Translations under genes and position numbers: made by a program
Notes under the pieces: model-generated
Databases searched by the model: none
Told to the model about the DNA's origin: nothing
What the model saw: the letters and a program-made list of their open reading frames with translations, nothing else
NCBI GenBank assembly: GCA_023512835.1
Contig: JAKCVP010000343.1
Location: 62,001 to 126,000, forward strand
DNA from: Taxillus chinensis
Lineage: Eukaryota > Streptophyta > Magnoliopsida > Santalales > Loranthaceae
Direction of reading: 5' to 3'
Length of the DNA: 64,000 bases
Part shown: piece by piece, positions 47,614 through 56,701 of the stretch
Position numbering within the stretch: position 1 is the first letter of the stretch
Layout: each line of letters opens with the position of its first letter

Positions 47614-49569
47614 ATGGCCGTCGACATCTCAGACAGACCCTCCAAGAGAGCACGGCTGCTCTCAGACGACGAGGACTCGGGCTCCGAAAGCTCTGACGCA
47701 GACCCGCAGCAGCTAAAGATCAACAGCGAGTATGCCAAGCGTTTCGAACATAACAAGAAGCGCGAGGACCTCCACCGCTTGCAAGAAAAATACGGCAAGG
47801 ACGGCGACGCTGAGAACGATGATGGCGAGTCCTCAGATGACGAGTCTGAGGACGACGTGGCCGAACTCATAACTCACGAGCTGGACCATGAAATCATGGA
47901 CACTCTCAAAGCCCTCCGTTCAAAAGATCCCCGCATCTACGACAAGACCTCTGAGTTTTACAAGACACCAATCGATGCTGCAGCTCAAGTCGATCGCCCG
48001 AAGAAGAAGGAAAAGGCTGTCACTTTGCAGGACTACCATCGAGAGAACCTCCTCAACGGCAGCACGGTACAAGACAATGATGCGGACGAGTCTGTGCAAA
48101 AGCAGCCCATGACCTACAACGAGGAGCAGGCAGCTCTGAAAAGAGATCTTGTCAATCAGATGCACACCGCGGATGGTGGTGACGACGCGGGAGAAGATGC
48201 CGATGGCTCCGACGATGACGGCTTCTTCGCAAGGAAGCCAGGCCAGGAGCAGAACGTCACACAGCGGTCCGTCGCCATCGATGAGGAGGCCATTGCCAAT
48301 GCGGATAAGGACCCGGAAGCCTTTCTGGATAAATTCATGACCTCGAGAGCTTGGGAGCAAAACGATCCTAAGTTCAAACCTTTTGATTCGGACGACTCAG
48401 AGGATGACGCACGGGCTGAGGAGTTTGAACAGGCCTACAATTTGCGCTTTGAGGACCCAGAGCGGTCAAACGAGAAACTTGTCAGCCACTCTCGTACCAC
48501 AGCAGCCAAACACTCTGCAAGAAGAGAGGAATTGAGCGGTCGCCAGAAGGCTCGGCAGAGAGAAAAGGAGGAAAAGGAAGCAGCCAAACGACAGAGGGAC
48601 GAAGAAAAGCAGAGACTACGCAAGCTTAAATTAGACGCCGCGCAGGAAAAACTGAACAAGTTCAAGGAGGTCGCAGGTCTAAGAGGGAAAGACATCTCTG
48701 ACCGCGCATGGGAGAAGTTCATGAGCGCAGACTTTGACGACGACAACTGGGAACAAGAGCTCGCCAAGCACTTTGACGACGAATATTACGCCGCGCAGGA
48801 TCTGAGAGACGGCGAAGAAGGATCTACTAAGACCCCAAAGAAGCCCAAGTGGGGAGACGACATTGACGTTGGCGACATTGTCCCTGATTTTGATGAGCAA
48901 GAAGCTCGCGCAGCTGCCACCTACACGCTCAGTGACAATGAGGAGAATGGCGAGGAGGATGAATCAGACGGCGGCGTCCCGCTGAATGACGAAGACGCGG
49001 AAATGGAAGACGGAGCTGTGGCAGGCAGTAAAAGCCAGAGCAAAAAGTCGAAGAAGAAAGCCACCGAAGACAAGGTTCGTGAACAGAAGCGTCAGGCTCG
49101 CCGAGAGAAGATGCGCCTAGAGGAAATTGTCGACAAGGACATGACCACAGATGATGTTATGATTGGGGGGTCAAAGGGGGGGTTTAGGTATCGAGAGACA
49201 TCCCCTGGAGCATTTGGCCTTTCCGCCCGAGAGATCCTCATGGCGGACGACGCCCAACTGAACGAGTATGTGGGGCTGAAGAAACTCGCGAGCTTCCGAG
49301 ATGAAGAGAAGAAGCAACGGGACAAGAAGAAGTTGGGCAAGAAGGATCGACTGCGCAAATGGCGCAAGGAGACTTTTGGCGACCGAGATGGCCCCACGAT
49401 GTCTTTCCAGGAGTTTTTACAGACGCGCATGCCTGCAGAGTCTCAGCCGCGCCCGGCGCATAACAAAGCCGAATCGGCATCCAACGTCATCGAGAGGGAC
49501 GGGGAATCAGGTAAACGCAAGAAGAAGCATCGAGGCGGAAAGAAAAGGAAAGCGGCAGAGCAAAGCTGA
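47614..49569 (+). CDS. KRI1: Kri1 family ribosome-biogenesis protein
   Basis: Nucleolar protein needed for 40S subunit and 18S rRNA maturation; in yeast it works with Krr1. Single-exon frame of 651 residues from the ATG at 47614; the frame is open upstream but only from a GTG. Visible: an N-terminal acidic region with repeated Asp/Glu/Ser blocks, KINSEYAKRFEHNKKREDLHRL near residue 35, a long Lys/Glu/Arg coiled coil (about 290-360), the family motif FMSADFDDDNWEQELAKHFDDEYY, more acidic blocks, and the Kri1-like C-terminal domain with GGFRYRETSPGAFGLSAREIL, ADDAQLNEYVGLKKLASFR and KDRLRKWRKETFGD. The tail is a basic Lys/Arg nuclear/nucleolar signal. Length is in the family range. It shares a short divergent promoter with the Sip3/Lam-like gene. 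Confidence 0.96.
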   Translation: MAVDISDRPSKRARLLSDDEDSGSESSDADPQQLKINSEYAKRFEHNKKREDLHRLQEKYGKDGDAENDDGESSDDESEDDVAELITHELDHEIMDTLKALRSKDPRIYDKTSEFYKTPIDAAAQVDRPKKKEKAVTLQDYHRENLLNGSTVQDNDADESVQKQPMTYNEEQAALKRDLVNQMHTADGGDDAGEDADGSDDDGFFARKPGQEQNVTQRSVAIDEEAIANADKDPEAFLDKFMTSRAWEQNDPKFKPFDSDDSEDDARAEEFEQAYNLRFEDPERSNEKLVSHSRTTAAKHSARREELSGRQKARQREKEEKEAAKRQRDEEKQRLRKLKLDAAQEKLNKFKEVAGLRGKDISDRAWEKFMSADFDDDNWEQELAKHFDDEYYAAQDLRDGEEGSTKTPKKPKWGDDIDVGDIVPDFDEQEARAAATYTLSDNEENGEEDESDGGVPLNDEDAEMEDGAVAGSKSQSKKSKKKATEDKVREQKRQARREKMRLEEIVDKDMTTDDVMIGGSKGGFRYRETSPGAFGLSAREILMADDAQLNEYVGLKKLASFRDEEKKQRDKKKLGKKDRLRKWRKETFGDRDGPTMSFQEFLQTRMPAESQPRPAHNKAESASNVIERDGESGKRKKKHRGGKKRKAAEQS

Positions 49570-50278
49570 AGAGGAGTCTGAAACCCCCATACGAAGGAAC
49601 GCAGAGTACAACCAGTACCCACGATCGGTAGGGCCCTGACTCGTCGCAATCTGCTATGCACGGGGACGCGGGACGGCAACCTTATCCTCTGCAAGCCAGG
49701 CTCCGTTGACATGTCCAAGTGTCTCACCATGGCCTGCAGAGGATCCACCTGGCTCGCAGACATGTGCAGGCGCCAAGGATGTGAAGGCTCTCCCAAGATA
49801 AGGGAAGCAAGAGCGTTGTAAGGTCTTCTTACAGGTGTGTACTGTGGAGACGACTAAACGCGATGCACAAGAGTAATTTATCGAATTGCTCCGGATCAAC
49901 GTTGCGGCAAGCAGCCTAAGCCTCATGCAGCAGCAACAGGGGCGCTGTCCACACGGCAAGGGCGCAGGAGGGCGTCGTCCGAACAGTCCCTGCCGTCATC
50001 CCCTCCAGACGCCAACTCCCTTCAGGCAGAGTTCCTGTAGATCTCTGGCGCCAGCCCACGCGCCGACCTACTCTAAAACAAGCCACCCTCCACCGCACTG
50101 AAAGATCCCCTCCTCATCCTCACTGCTGAGCCATCTTGCTCTACAAAGACCGCCCTGCACGCTTCTCCTACCTCTAGTCATTCCCTGAAGAATCACCACA
50201 CTCGCTCTCTCTCTACTACCACGCTCCACGCGCTCCTCCCATACAGACCACACTCATTTCCTCACCACAATTCTCACC
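49570..50278. other. intergenic: KRI1 3' flank and promoter of the repeat precursor
   Basis: The last 200 bp (about 50100-50278) are strongly pyrimidine-rich on the plus strand (CTCTCT, CCTC blocks), as often seen just upstream of well-transcribed fungal genes. No TATA box is obvious. No gene is seen. Confidence 0.5.
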
Positions 50279-51118
50279 ATGAAGTTTATCATCCTTGCCC
50301 TTGCAGCCACTGGCTCCTACGCCGTACGTGCCATTTGAGTCCTCGTCCCTCTTGCGCAAGACTAACAGTCGCAATACTAGCTTCCCACAAACATTCTCGG
50401 CTCCGTCGTTGACAAGGTCACCGAGCCTGTCGGAAATGTTGTCAAGGACCTACCTACCAACCAGATCAATGCGCGCGGCCTAGGCGATGTTGGAGCTGGA
50501 CTTGGCGGCACCCTAGGCTCTACTCTTAAGCCCGTGACTGACCTCACGCACGGTCTCGAGATCACCAAGCGCGGCCTCGGTGATGTTGGCGCTGGTCTCG
50601 GAGGCACCCTCGGCTCCACGCTGAAGCCCGTCACCGATCTTACACACGTCCTCGAGATCACCAAGCGCGGCCTCGGTGATGTTGGCGCTGAGCTTGGAGG
50701 CGCACTCGGCACCGCGCTCAAGCCCGTCACTGATCTTACGCACGGTCTGCAAATCACCAAGCGCGGTCTCGGCGATGTCGGTTCTGGACTTGGAGGCACT
50801 CTAGGCAGCACTCTGAAGCCCGTCACCGATCTTACACACGGCCTGCAAATTACCAGGCGTGGTCTTGGAGACGTCGGCGCAGGTCTGGGCGGCACCCTCG
50901 GCAGCACGCTGAAGCCCGTGACAGACCTGACCCACGACCTGGAAATCACCAAGCGCGGCGGCGTCATCACAGAGTACCCCGAGATCCACAGCGTCGTCGA
51001 GGATCTGCGCGAAAAGGTGCCCCGCCAGCTCCTCGGCGTCGACGATGTCGCTGGCGAAGCAGTCAAGGTCACGGATGGCTTGACCGGTGGTGTCAGGGCC
51101 GTTCCTCTGAGCGCTTAA
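50279..51118 (+). CDS. secreted precursor with five 32-residue Kex2-bounded repeats (KEP-like)
   Basis: Predicted exons are 50279-50323 and 50381-51118, giving 260 residues; the 57-nt intron has an ACTAAC branch site and falls just after the signal-peptide segment (MKFIILALAATGSYA). A short pro-region (16-46) precedes five near-identical 32-residue repeats (residues 47-206), each running from RGLGDVG through a Gly/Leu-rich middle and KPVTDLTH to EITK or QITR. Each junction therefore creates Lys-Arg (Arg-Arg once), the site cut by the Golgi protease Kex2, so five similar peptides of about 30 residues could be released. The unique C-terminal 54 residues contain one further R-Q site context and no membrane or GPI segment. 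The design matches fungal Kex2-processed repeat proteins (for example Ustilago Rep1, pheromone and dikaritin precursors), but the repeat has no Tyr core and no ustYa-like gene is nearby, so a cyclised dikaritin is unlikely. The function is unknown. Confidence 0.85.
50474..50953 (+). repeat. five 96-bp coding tandem repeats
   Basis: Units at 50474-50569, 50570-50665, 50666-50761, 50762-50857 and 50858-50953. They are in frame with no indels. Copies differ by a few residues: Gly/Val/Asp before the LE/LQ dipeptide, and several Ala/Ser changes in copies 3 and 4. Confidence 0.95.
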
Positions 51119-51193
51119 AGAAACCTTTTCAAACTAATTTTCACGATTGTTTTTCCCTTGCGCAGAGGACGGGCGTTGGATACCTGTGTCTGT

Positions 51194-51223
51194 GTGTGTA
51201 CATGTGTAACCCCATGTACACAC
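51194..51223 (+). repeat. perfect 11-bp stem, 8-nt loop in the 3' flank of the repeat precursor
   Basis: GTGTGTACATG (51194-51204) and CATGTACACAC (51213-51223) are exact reverse complements with an 8-base loop (TGTAACCC). It starts 76 nt after the stop codon, so probably lies in the 3' UTR; a role in transcript stability, localisation or 3'-end formation is possible but inferred. Confidence 0.75.
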
Positions 51224-51351
51224 TCCTTCTCAACAATCCTTGGAAAAAGAGAGGGAAATAATCTTCGTGGAGTCAACGGCCGGCCGGCGCGGACCTACTC
51301 AATGTACAGTAAGGTTGGATTCGATGTTGTTTGCGCCCGTCTACCTCTACT

Positions 51352-51370
51352 TACCTACCTAAGGTAGGTA
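51352..51370. repeat. 9-bp TACCTACCT palindrome of a dispersed GGTAGGTACC motif
   Basis: TACCTACCT-A-AGGTAGGTA, followed directly by GGTACCTT. Similar TAGGTACCTA-type strings occur near 22124, 31682, 31996, 32385, 53974 and 61819. Confidence 0.8.
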
Positions 51371-52097
51371 GGTACCTTGTCTAAGGTGTAGGTAGCGAGA
51401 GAAAAAAAGGGAAGCCGCATAATGACTTGTATGAATAACTTGAGCTACCCACTTAAATCCTTCTCTCAATCCCATCGCATTATTTCCCTTGACTCTTCTT
51501 CTACTCTTTGTTTTCTTCTTCTTCTTTTTTCCTTTTTTGGGGCGGCTTCGCCGGCCCTGGTCGAGAGTCATAATGGAGCGGCACCGCCGGAGTTGATTAA
51601 GGATGAAATCTAGGGATATATGAATGGAACAGGTAGAAAATGGGAATTGAAATGAAAATACAAGTCATTGCTAACCATGTACATTCTACCATGTTCCTCC
51701 GAAATACAAAAAAGAAAAAAGAAGAAGAAAAAAAGGAAAAAGGGAAAAGGAAAGAACAGTATGAAACCCTGCTCTGAAGTCGCATCAGAGTCCCGTTGTT
51801 GAGTCGTTGACCATTTACGCCATTCTGCCCTGTAGGAACTTGGGTAGGCAGGCAGGCAATGGATAAGTTGATATTCCAAACCCTCTCGTCTCCAATGCTC
51901 TGAAATCTCTTCGACACTTGTTCACAGAACAATCAGCCAGTTTATCAGCCCACGCATTGCCATCCGTGTTCGTCCTCGTCTATCGATATGAAAACAGTAG
52001 GTCTAGGTAATCCAACTGCGCCTCCGCCCTCAAGGCAAAAACACCTGCAAGTCCTTACCTACAACCTCGTAAGTCTGAAAGGTACTAGACTCTGTCC

Positions 52098-52727
52098 TCA
52101 CCCCAAAAATACCCAACACAGCGCAACAACCCCCGCAGCACCCCCACAGAGAAACGCCGACCACTCCAGAGAACACAGTCCCGCATCCGCAGCAGCAGCA
52201 TACCTAGCCAGCTGTCGGCGACGCCATCGTCGTCGGTGCCCAAGCATTTCGTAGTCCCGACAATGCGGGTAATTATTCACTATTAGTGGTCTTGGCCGTG
52301 CCGAGCGTGGACGTTGAGGATTGTTGTAGCCGGCGTTATTGTCACCGTTATTGAGGCTGGCATTGATGCTGGTAATGCGAGTGTTGGGCCGAAGACGTCG
52401 AAAGCGGCGTGCTGTGCGCAAGCGTGTTTGTGTTTCAGACTCTGCACCTGACTCAAAGCCCAGGGCTGATTCTTCGTGTGCTGGGTCTTGGCGCACTGCT
52501 GCTGTTCGTGGCGAAAGCAAAGCTGAAGTTGGAGTCGAAGTTCGAGATGGCGGTGGCGATGGAGCGGGGGACCGAGCAAAGCGTCGGGCTCGAGACGTGG
52601 ATCTACGGGAAGCTGGGGAGCGCGAACGATCCCATCTGAGTGGTCTTACTCGTTGCGGCCGTCCCGAGCGAGGAGGCGGGCTCTGTTCGCTGTCACCCCG
52701 GAGGCGTTGATACCAGTAGAACGACAT
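52098..52727 (-). CDS. Arg/Ser-rich hypothetical protein with C-terminal hydrophobic anchor
   Basis: Single-exon frame of 209 residues from an ATG at 52727 in good context (CACC before ATG). Not recognised. The N-terminus MSFYWYQRLRGD is followed by a long Arg/Ser/Pro-rich disordered region (about 14-120) with RS-like dipeptides, then an Asn/Arg-rich stretch and a very basic block (HRRRWRRRQLARYAAA). It ends in a hydrophobic segment of about 20 residues (FLCGGAAGVVALCWVFLG) that could act as a tail anchor in a membrane. The basic block just before the hydrophobic tail would keep the N-terminus cytosolic. The composition is biased enough that a chance frame cannot be excluded; the good start context and terminal hydrophobic segment favour a gene. 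Confidence 0.5.
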   Translation of the reverse strand: MSFYWYQRLRGDSEQSPPPRSGRPQRVRPLRWDRSRSPASRRSTSRARRFARSPAPSPPPSRTSTPTSALLSPRTAAVRQDPAHEESALGFESGAESETQTRLRTARRFRRLRPNTRITSINASLNNGDNNAGYNNPQRPRSARPRPLIVNNYPHCRDYEMLGHRRRWRRRQLARYAAAADAGLCSLEWSAFLCGGAAGVVALCWVFLG

Positions 52728-54992
52728 GGTGATGTGCGTATGAAGTCCCGGATCGAGAAGGCGCAGTATTCCTTTGGCTCTACCGCCGAGTAGCTGGCTG
52801 TTGTAGGGCACGCAGAAGCAATGGGCTTGACATTCTGGAGGGCGTAGAACAAGTAGATACAGTACAGTCGTCAGAAGATCGCACAAGTCTAAGTGTACGC
52901 TCTGATAATCTGCAGTAGATTCTTTGCCCGACGAAAAGGTTGAGTCATGATCGGAGAGTCTCGTCTTGTCTTGTCTGAGATTCTACTGCGTGCGGCTTGG
53001 CTACATGGCAAGACGCCAGTCCTTGAGCGTCATATGGCTGTTAGATAGACTTCAGTGGATGTTGCTACTTCGATGGGTTTCAGCAATGTTGTAAGAGTCG
53101 AGCTGTTGATGGGGCAAGATTTACTACATGGCTGCCGGCCATGGTAGTGACGAGAAGCCTCGGACACTCAGTCGGTGCCTACCATCATCCCTTAATCATG
53201 TCGTCTAAGCGACACGAGTGATGAAGAATCCGAGAGCCGATCCAATTGCTTGGAAACTTGCATGTCTGCGACAGCGTGACCCTCTGCCAGACCTGTACTG
53301 AAGGGCCATCGTCAATTTGACGGATCGCCTCTCACTTCAAAATTGTGTATCGACTCAGCTGCGTTGATCCCGCATATGTGGAGATGAAATTTGCAGCAGA
53401 GGGCCTGTTGTCTTGACCTGGTTGATTATACTGATTCATGGCTGTCAGTGCATTAGTCTATTGCGAGCGTAATATATTCGAAGCTACAGTCCGAATAGGA
53501 AAGTCCCTGCTCTGCTAGACACTGTTGGAGCAAAGATGATATTTGTGCGCGACTGTGCATCGGTAAGGAAGCAATTGTAGTGCCTGCAGAAGGATGGGGC
53601 TTCAGTGACGTTCATTCGAAGATCCGATCGAGCCACAGTAAACGAAGCAAATCCAAGTCTTGACTCGAAAGTATATTGATAATTGTCATCAACAAGTCGA
53701 AGCTTAGAGTAGGTCTTCGCGAGGACCAGTCATTGTCACAGCATGCAACGAGTGACGCAAGATACGCCTAAAGTTGATGGGAGTATCCGCTGGACAAGAT
53801 CATCGGCTTGGAGCATCGGATAACGGGTATATTGTATCAAGCAGCGGGGTAGCAGATCGGTTGAGATGGTCAAGGGCGCAGATGTGTAGCGAAGCACGTA
53901 GCCAAAGACGTGGCCAAAGTATGTTAATGTCGCGGAAAGCCATGATGCGCGGACAATATCGAGTCAAGATAGGTACCTAGGGAGATGGCCCTAGACGGAA
54001 TAAGTTGACCTGCTGATCCGTGCATGCATGCAGCTCGCGAAGAAGCACCAAGCTTTCCATAGCAGGGCTGGGCATCCGTCATGTCCCTTGACCTCATGGT
54101 AAGCTGTCGTCAGACGCGTCCACAGATCGGTGTTCGGAGGATGCAGAGCTTGAAACATGTTCAACCTGCAAGATGCAATGAAGACCCTAGGGCGAACAAG
54201 GACATGGAATGCGTCTCATGGGGCATGTCGAAGCAAGTAGCGACACCGAGTACTACCAAGAGCCTCGATGTACGTAGTCGAATTCTTGGGCGAAGCTCGT
54301 TCGCTCAGCACGGGCCCCGTCGGAAAGGCAAGGTCAAGTGACTCGCTCTGAGAATGATGTACGAGGATTAAGCGAGAGATTTGATGTTAGACTCATCGAG
54401 GTAGATCGATTAACGACGGCTCAAAGTAGGAGTCCTAAGATGAAGTTTGGTTGAATGATGGAGGGAAGTCGAGGGCGTGGTTTGAAATGGGGCATCCCAT
54501 TGGAGGAAGGAGGTCAATCGCGCTTTACCACTCTCGGACTGTACCTCTCAGGGAACCTCAGGTCGAGGGGAGCCTTTCAAGCTGTTGCCCGGGCCACTGC
54601 ATTGGCCTTGCGTCCTGTAGCGTGGGACTAAGACGTGTGGAATCAAAACCGTGCCCAAGGCTGACTGCAACGACCAGAGTCGCGTAACGCTAAGAATTAG
54701 AAGTTGCTGAAAGAGAAGAAAGAGATTCAAGCAATAGTGTTTGTAATATACGAAATTCATTTCCTATCTTATTATGATCCGCTCATAGTAAGGGGTATAT
54801 AATTGAGCAAAATCATCCAGCCAAGATCTATACAGTAGAGAAAACGCCATTGTTCATCATTCTCATAGACGAATCGTGTCGGCATACAAAGCCAGTGTTC
54901 CAAAGCACTTCTGGTCATGTTTGCCATTTGCTTTTCCAAATTCCATTCCGCATTATGATATACATCCCATGGCGTAGCCCGGGAGGAGTCGC
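52728..54992. other. 2.3-kb intergenic region without recognised genes
   Basis: Stops are frequent in all frames and base composition looks less GC-rich than the gene-bearing parts. An AGGTACCTAG motif occurs near 53974. No gene, repeat family or mobile element is recognised. Confidence 0.5.
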
Positions 54993-56701
54993 TTAGATGC
55001 CCTTGGCGGCAACCTTGGCCTGTGTCTCCTCATAGTCCTGAGCATCGGCATCGAAGCGCTTGGTCTCAGGAACCAGGAGAGACATGACGGCACCTGCCAT
55101 GTTGAAGGCGAAGAAGATCCATAGAACCTTGGCAGTACCGAGACGGGTGGGGTCAGCGAGGTAGTTGAAGAGCAGACCAGACAAAATGGCACCCAACTTG
55201 CCAGTGGCGGCCGAGACACCGTGAGCGAAACCACGGACACGCGAAGGGAACAGCTCGGCAGGGACGATGAAGGTGGTGGCGTTGGGTCCAAAGTTGAAGA
55301 ACAGCTGAGCAAAGACGAAGCATGCAAAGCGGCCAGAGACGCCAATTTGATTGTAAGCACCAGCGATAATGGCAAAGAAGATGGCGGTCAGGATGAAACC
55401 ACCAATCTGGATAGGACGACGGCCAAGGATTTCGATGAATGCAATGGTAAAGAAGTAACCAGGAAGGTATCCGGCGACGACAATGATCAAGTTTCCGTAG
55501 GTAGCCCGAAGCAGAGCCTCGTATGGGGTGGAGCCGGTGGCGTATCCAATGTCACTCAGAATGGCAGACTGGTTCAAGTTGATACCGTAGAAGGCAACGT
55601 CGACCAAGAACCAGGTAGAAGCAGTACCGATCAGGGGCAGGAAGTGACGGGGCTCCTTGAAATACTGTAGGAAGACCTTGAAGTTGGCAGATTGGGGAGG
55701 AGCAACCGCGTGGGCCTCGATGATGGAAACCCGACGCTCGTGCTCGGGGAGAGTAGAGATGTCCTTCTCAGCCTTCTGGGCAGCCTGCTTCTCGACGGAG
55801 TCGATGGAGGCCTCGGAGTTCATGAGCGACGAGTTCTGAACGGCAGTGAGCTCCTGAGATTGAGTGAACTTGCGCGACTCGGGCATGGTCAGGCGCCAGT
55901 AGAGGGTAACTCCGCAAGGGACCAAGATCAAACCAATCATCAGACGCCAGACGGAGTCGAGCTGGCCAAGGTGGTTGGTGGAGAGAGGGTCGTGGTAGAT
56001 TCCGTAGAGGATCAGAGAGACGATGGAGGCGGCCAAGGTACCCCAACCCTGGTTGGAGAAGATCCAGCCCAGCATGCGGCCACGGTTATTCAGGGTGGAG
56101 CGCTCAGCAACGATGGCAGCAGACATGGGGTAGTCGCCACCAATGCCGATACCCATCAACAGACGGAAACCAAACAGCCACCAGGCCTTGCCGACGGAAT
56201 CGAAGCGGTGGTTGGGCAGAGAAATGGTCAGGATGATACCAACCATGGCGATGATCAGCTCCTTTCCGTAGACGAACTTGCGGCCAAAGGCATCACCGAG
56301 GACACCGAAACCAACTTGACCGACAACGTTGCCGATGTTGGCAGCGGCATTGACGGCACCACGGAGGAGGGTTGGGTAGTTGCTGGTGACTGCGCCCTTT
56401 GCGTTCAAGTGACCGCCCCAGTACTCGAAGATCCAGGCTTGGGTAGCCAGGTTGACAATGAACAAGTCGTAGGCGTCGATGAAGAAACCAACACCGCAAA
56501 TCAGGTAGAGCTTGATGTCACCTCTGGTCATGAACCAGGTCTTCTTCTGACGGGCCTCATACTCCTCCTACAGAGGAAGTTAGCAGCGGAAGGGGCGGAG
56601 GTGCGCCGCAGTGGCAGCAGTGGGGCAAGGCGTACGAGGGAGACAAGGTTGCCGTTCTCGTCCTTGCGAGTGTAGGCTTCGTCCTCCCAGAACTGACCCA
56701 T
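54993..56701 (-). CDS. PHO84: high-affinity inorganic phosphate:H+ symporter, Pho84 family (MFS)
   Basis: Imports phosphate across the plasma membrane with protons. Predicted exons (minus) are 56701-56636 and 56567-54993, giving 546 residues; the 68-nt intron has a GCTAAC branch site. The short first exon encodes MGQFWEDEAYTRKDENGNLVSL, and the second starts EEYEARQKKTWF, as in fungal Pho84 proteins. Visible: 12 transmembrane helices with a cytosolic loop between helices 6 and 7 (about residues 260-320); the first helix begins LYLICGVGFFIDAYDLF (Asp-Ala-Tyr-Asp motif); the family motif GIGIGGDYPMSAAI is intact, with the conserved Asp; and FGPNATTFIVPAELFP follows in the second half. Length is close to yeast Pho84 (587). 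The leader is a (CCT)n/(CCA)n pyrimidine tract. A CACGTG hexamer 386 bp upstream fits control by a Pho4/NUC-1-type factor. Confidence 0.95.

Larger units (their letters stand above)
51119..52097. other. 3' flank with stem-loop, palindrome and homopurine/homopyrimidine tracts
   Basis: Holds a perfect 11-bp stem-loop (51194-51223), a 9-bp TACCTACCT palindrome (51352-51370), a T/C-rich tract (51491-51538) and an A/G-rich tract (51701-51757). No gene is supported. Confidence 0.6.

Noticed and set aside
50474..50953. CRISPR-like array from the regular 96-bp spacing
   Set aside because: The repeats are contiguous, coding and in frame, with no spacers; the organism is a fungus.
50279..51118. Dikaritin-type (ustiloxin/phomopsin-like) cyclic peptide precursor
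   Set aside because: The repeats lack a Tyr-containing core, and no ustYa-like (DUF3328) or tyrosinase gene is present in the neighbourhood.
55692..56675. 327-codon plus-strand frame opposite Pho84
   Set aside because: Antisense shadow of the transporter; Val/Gly/Asp-rich composition is what reverse reading of membrane-protein codons produces.
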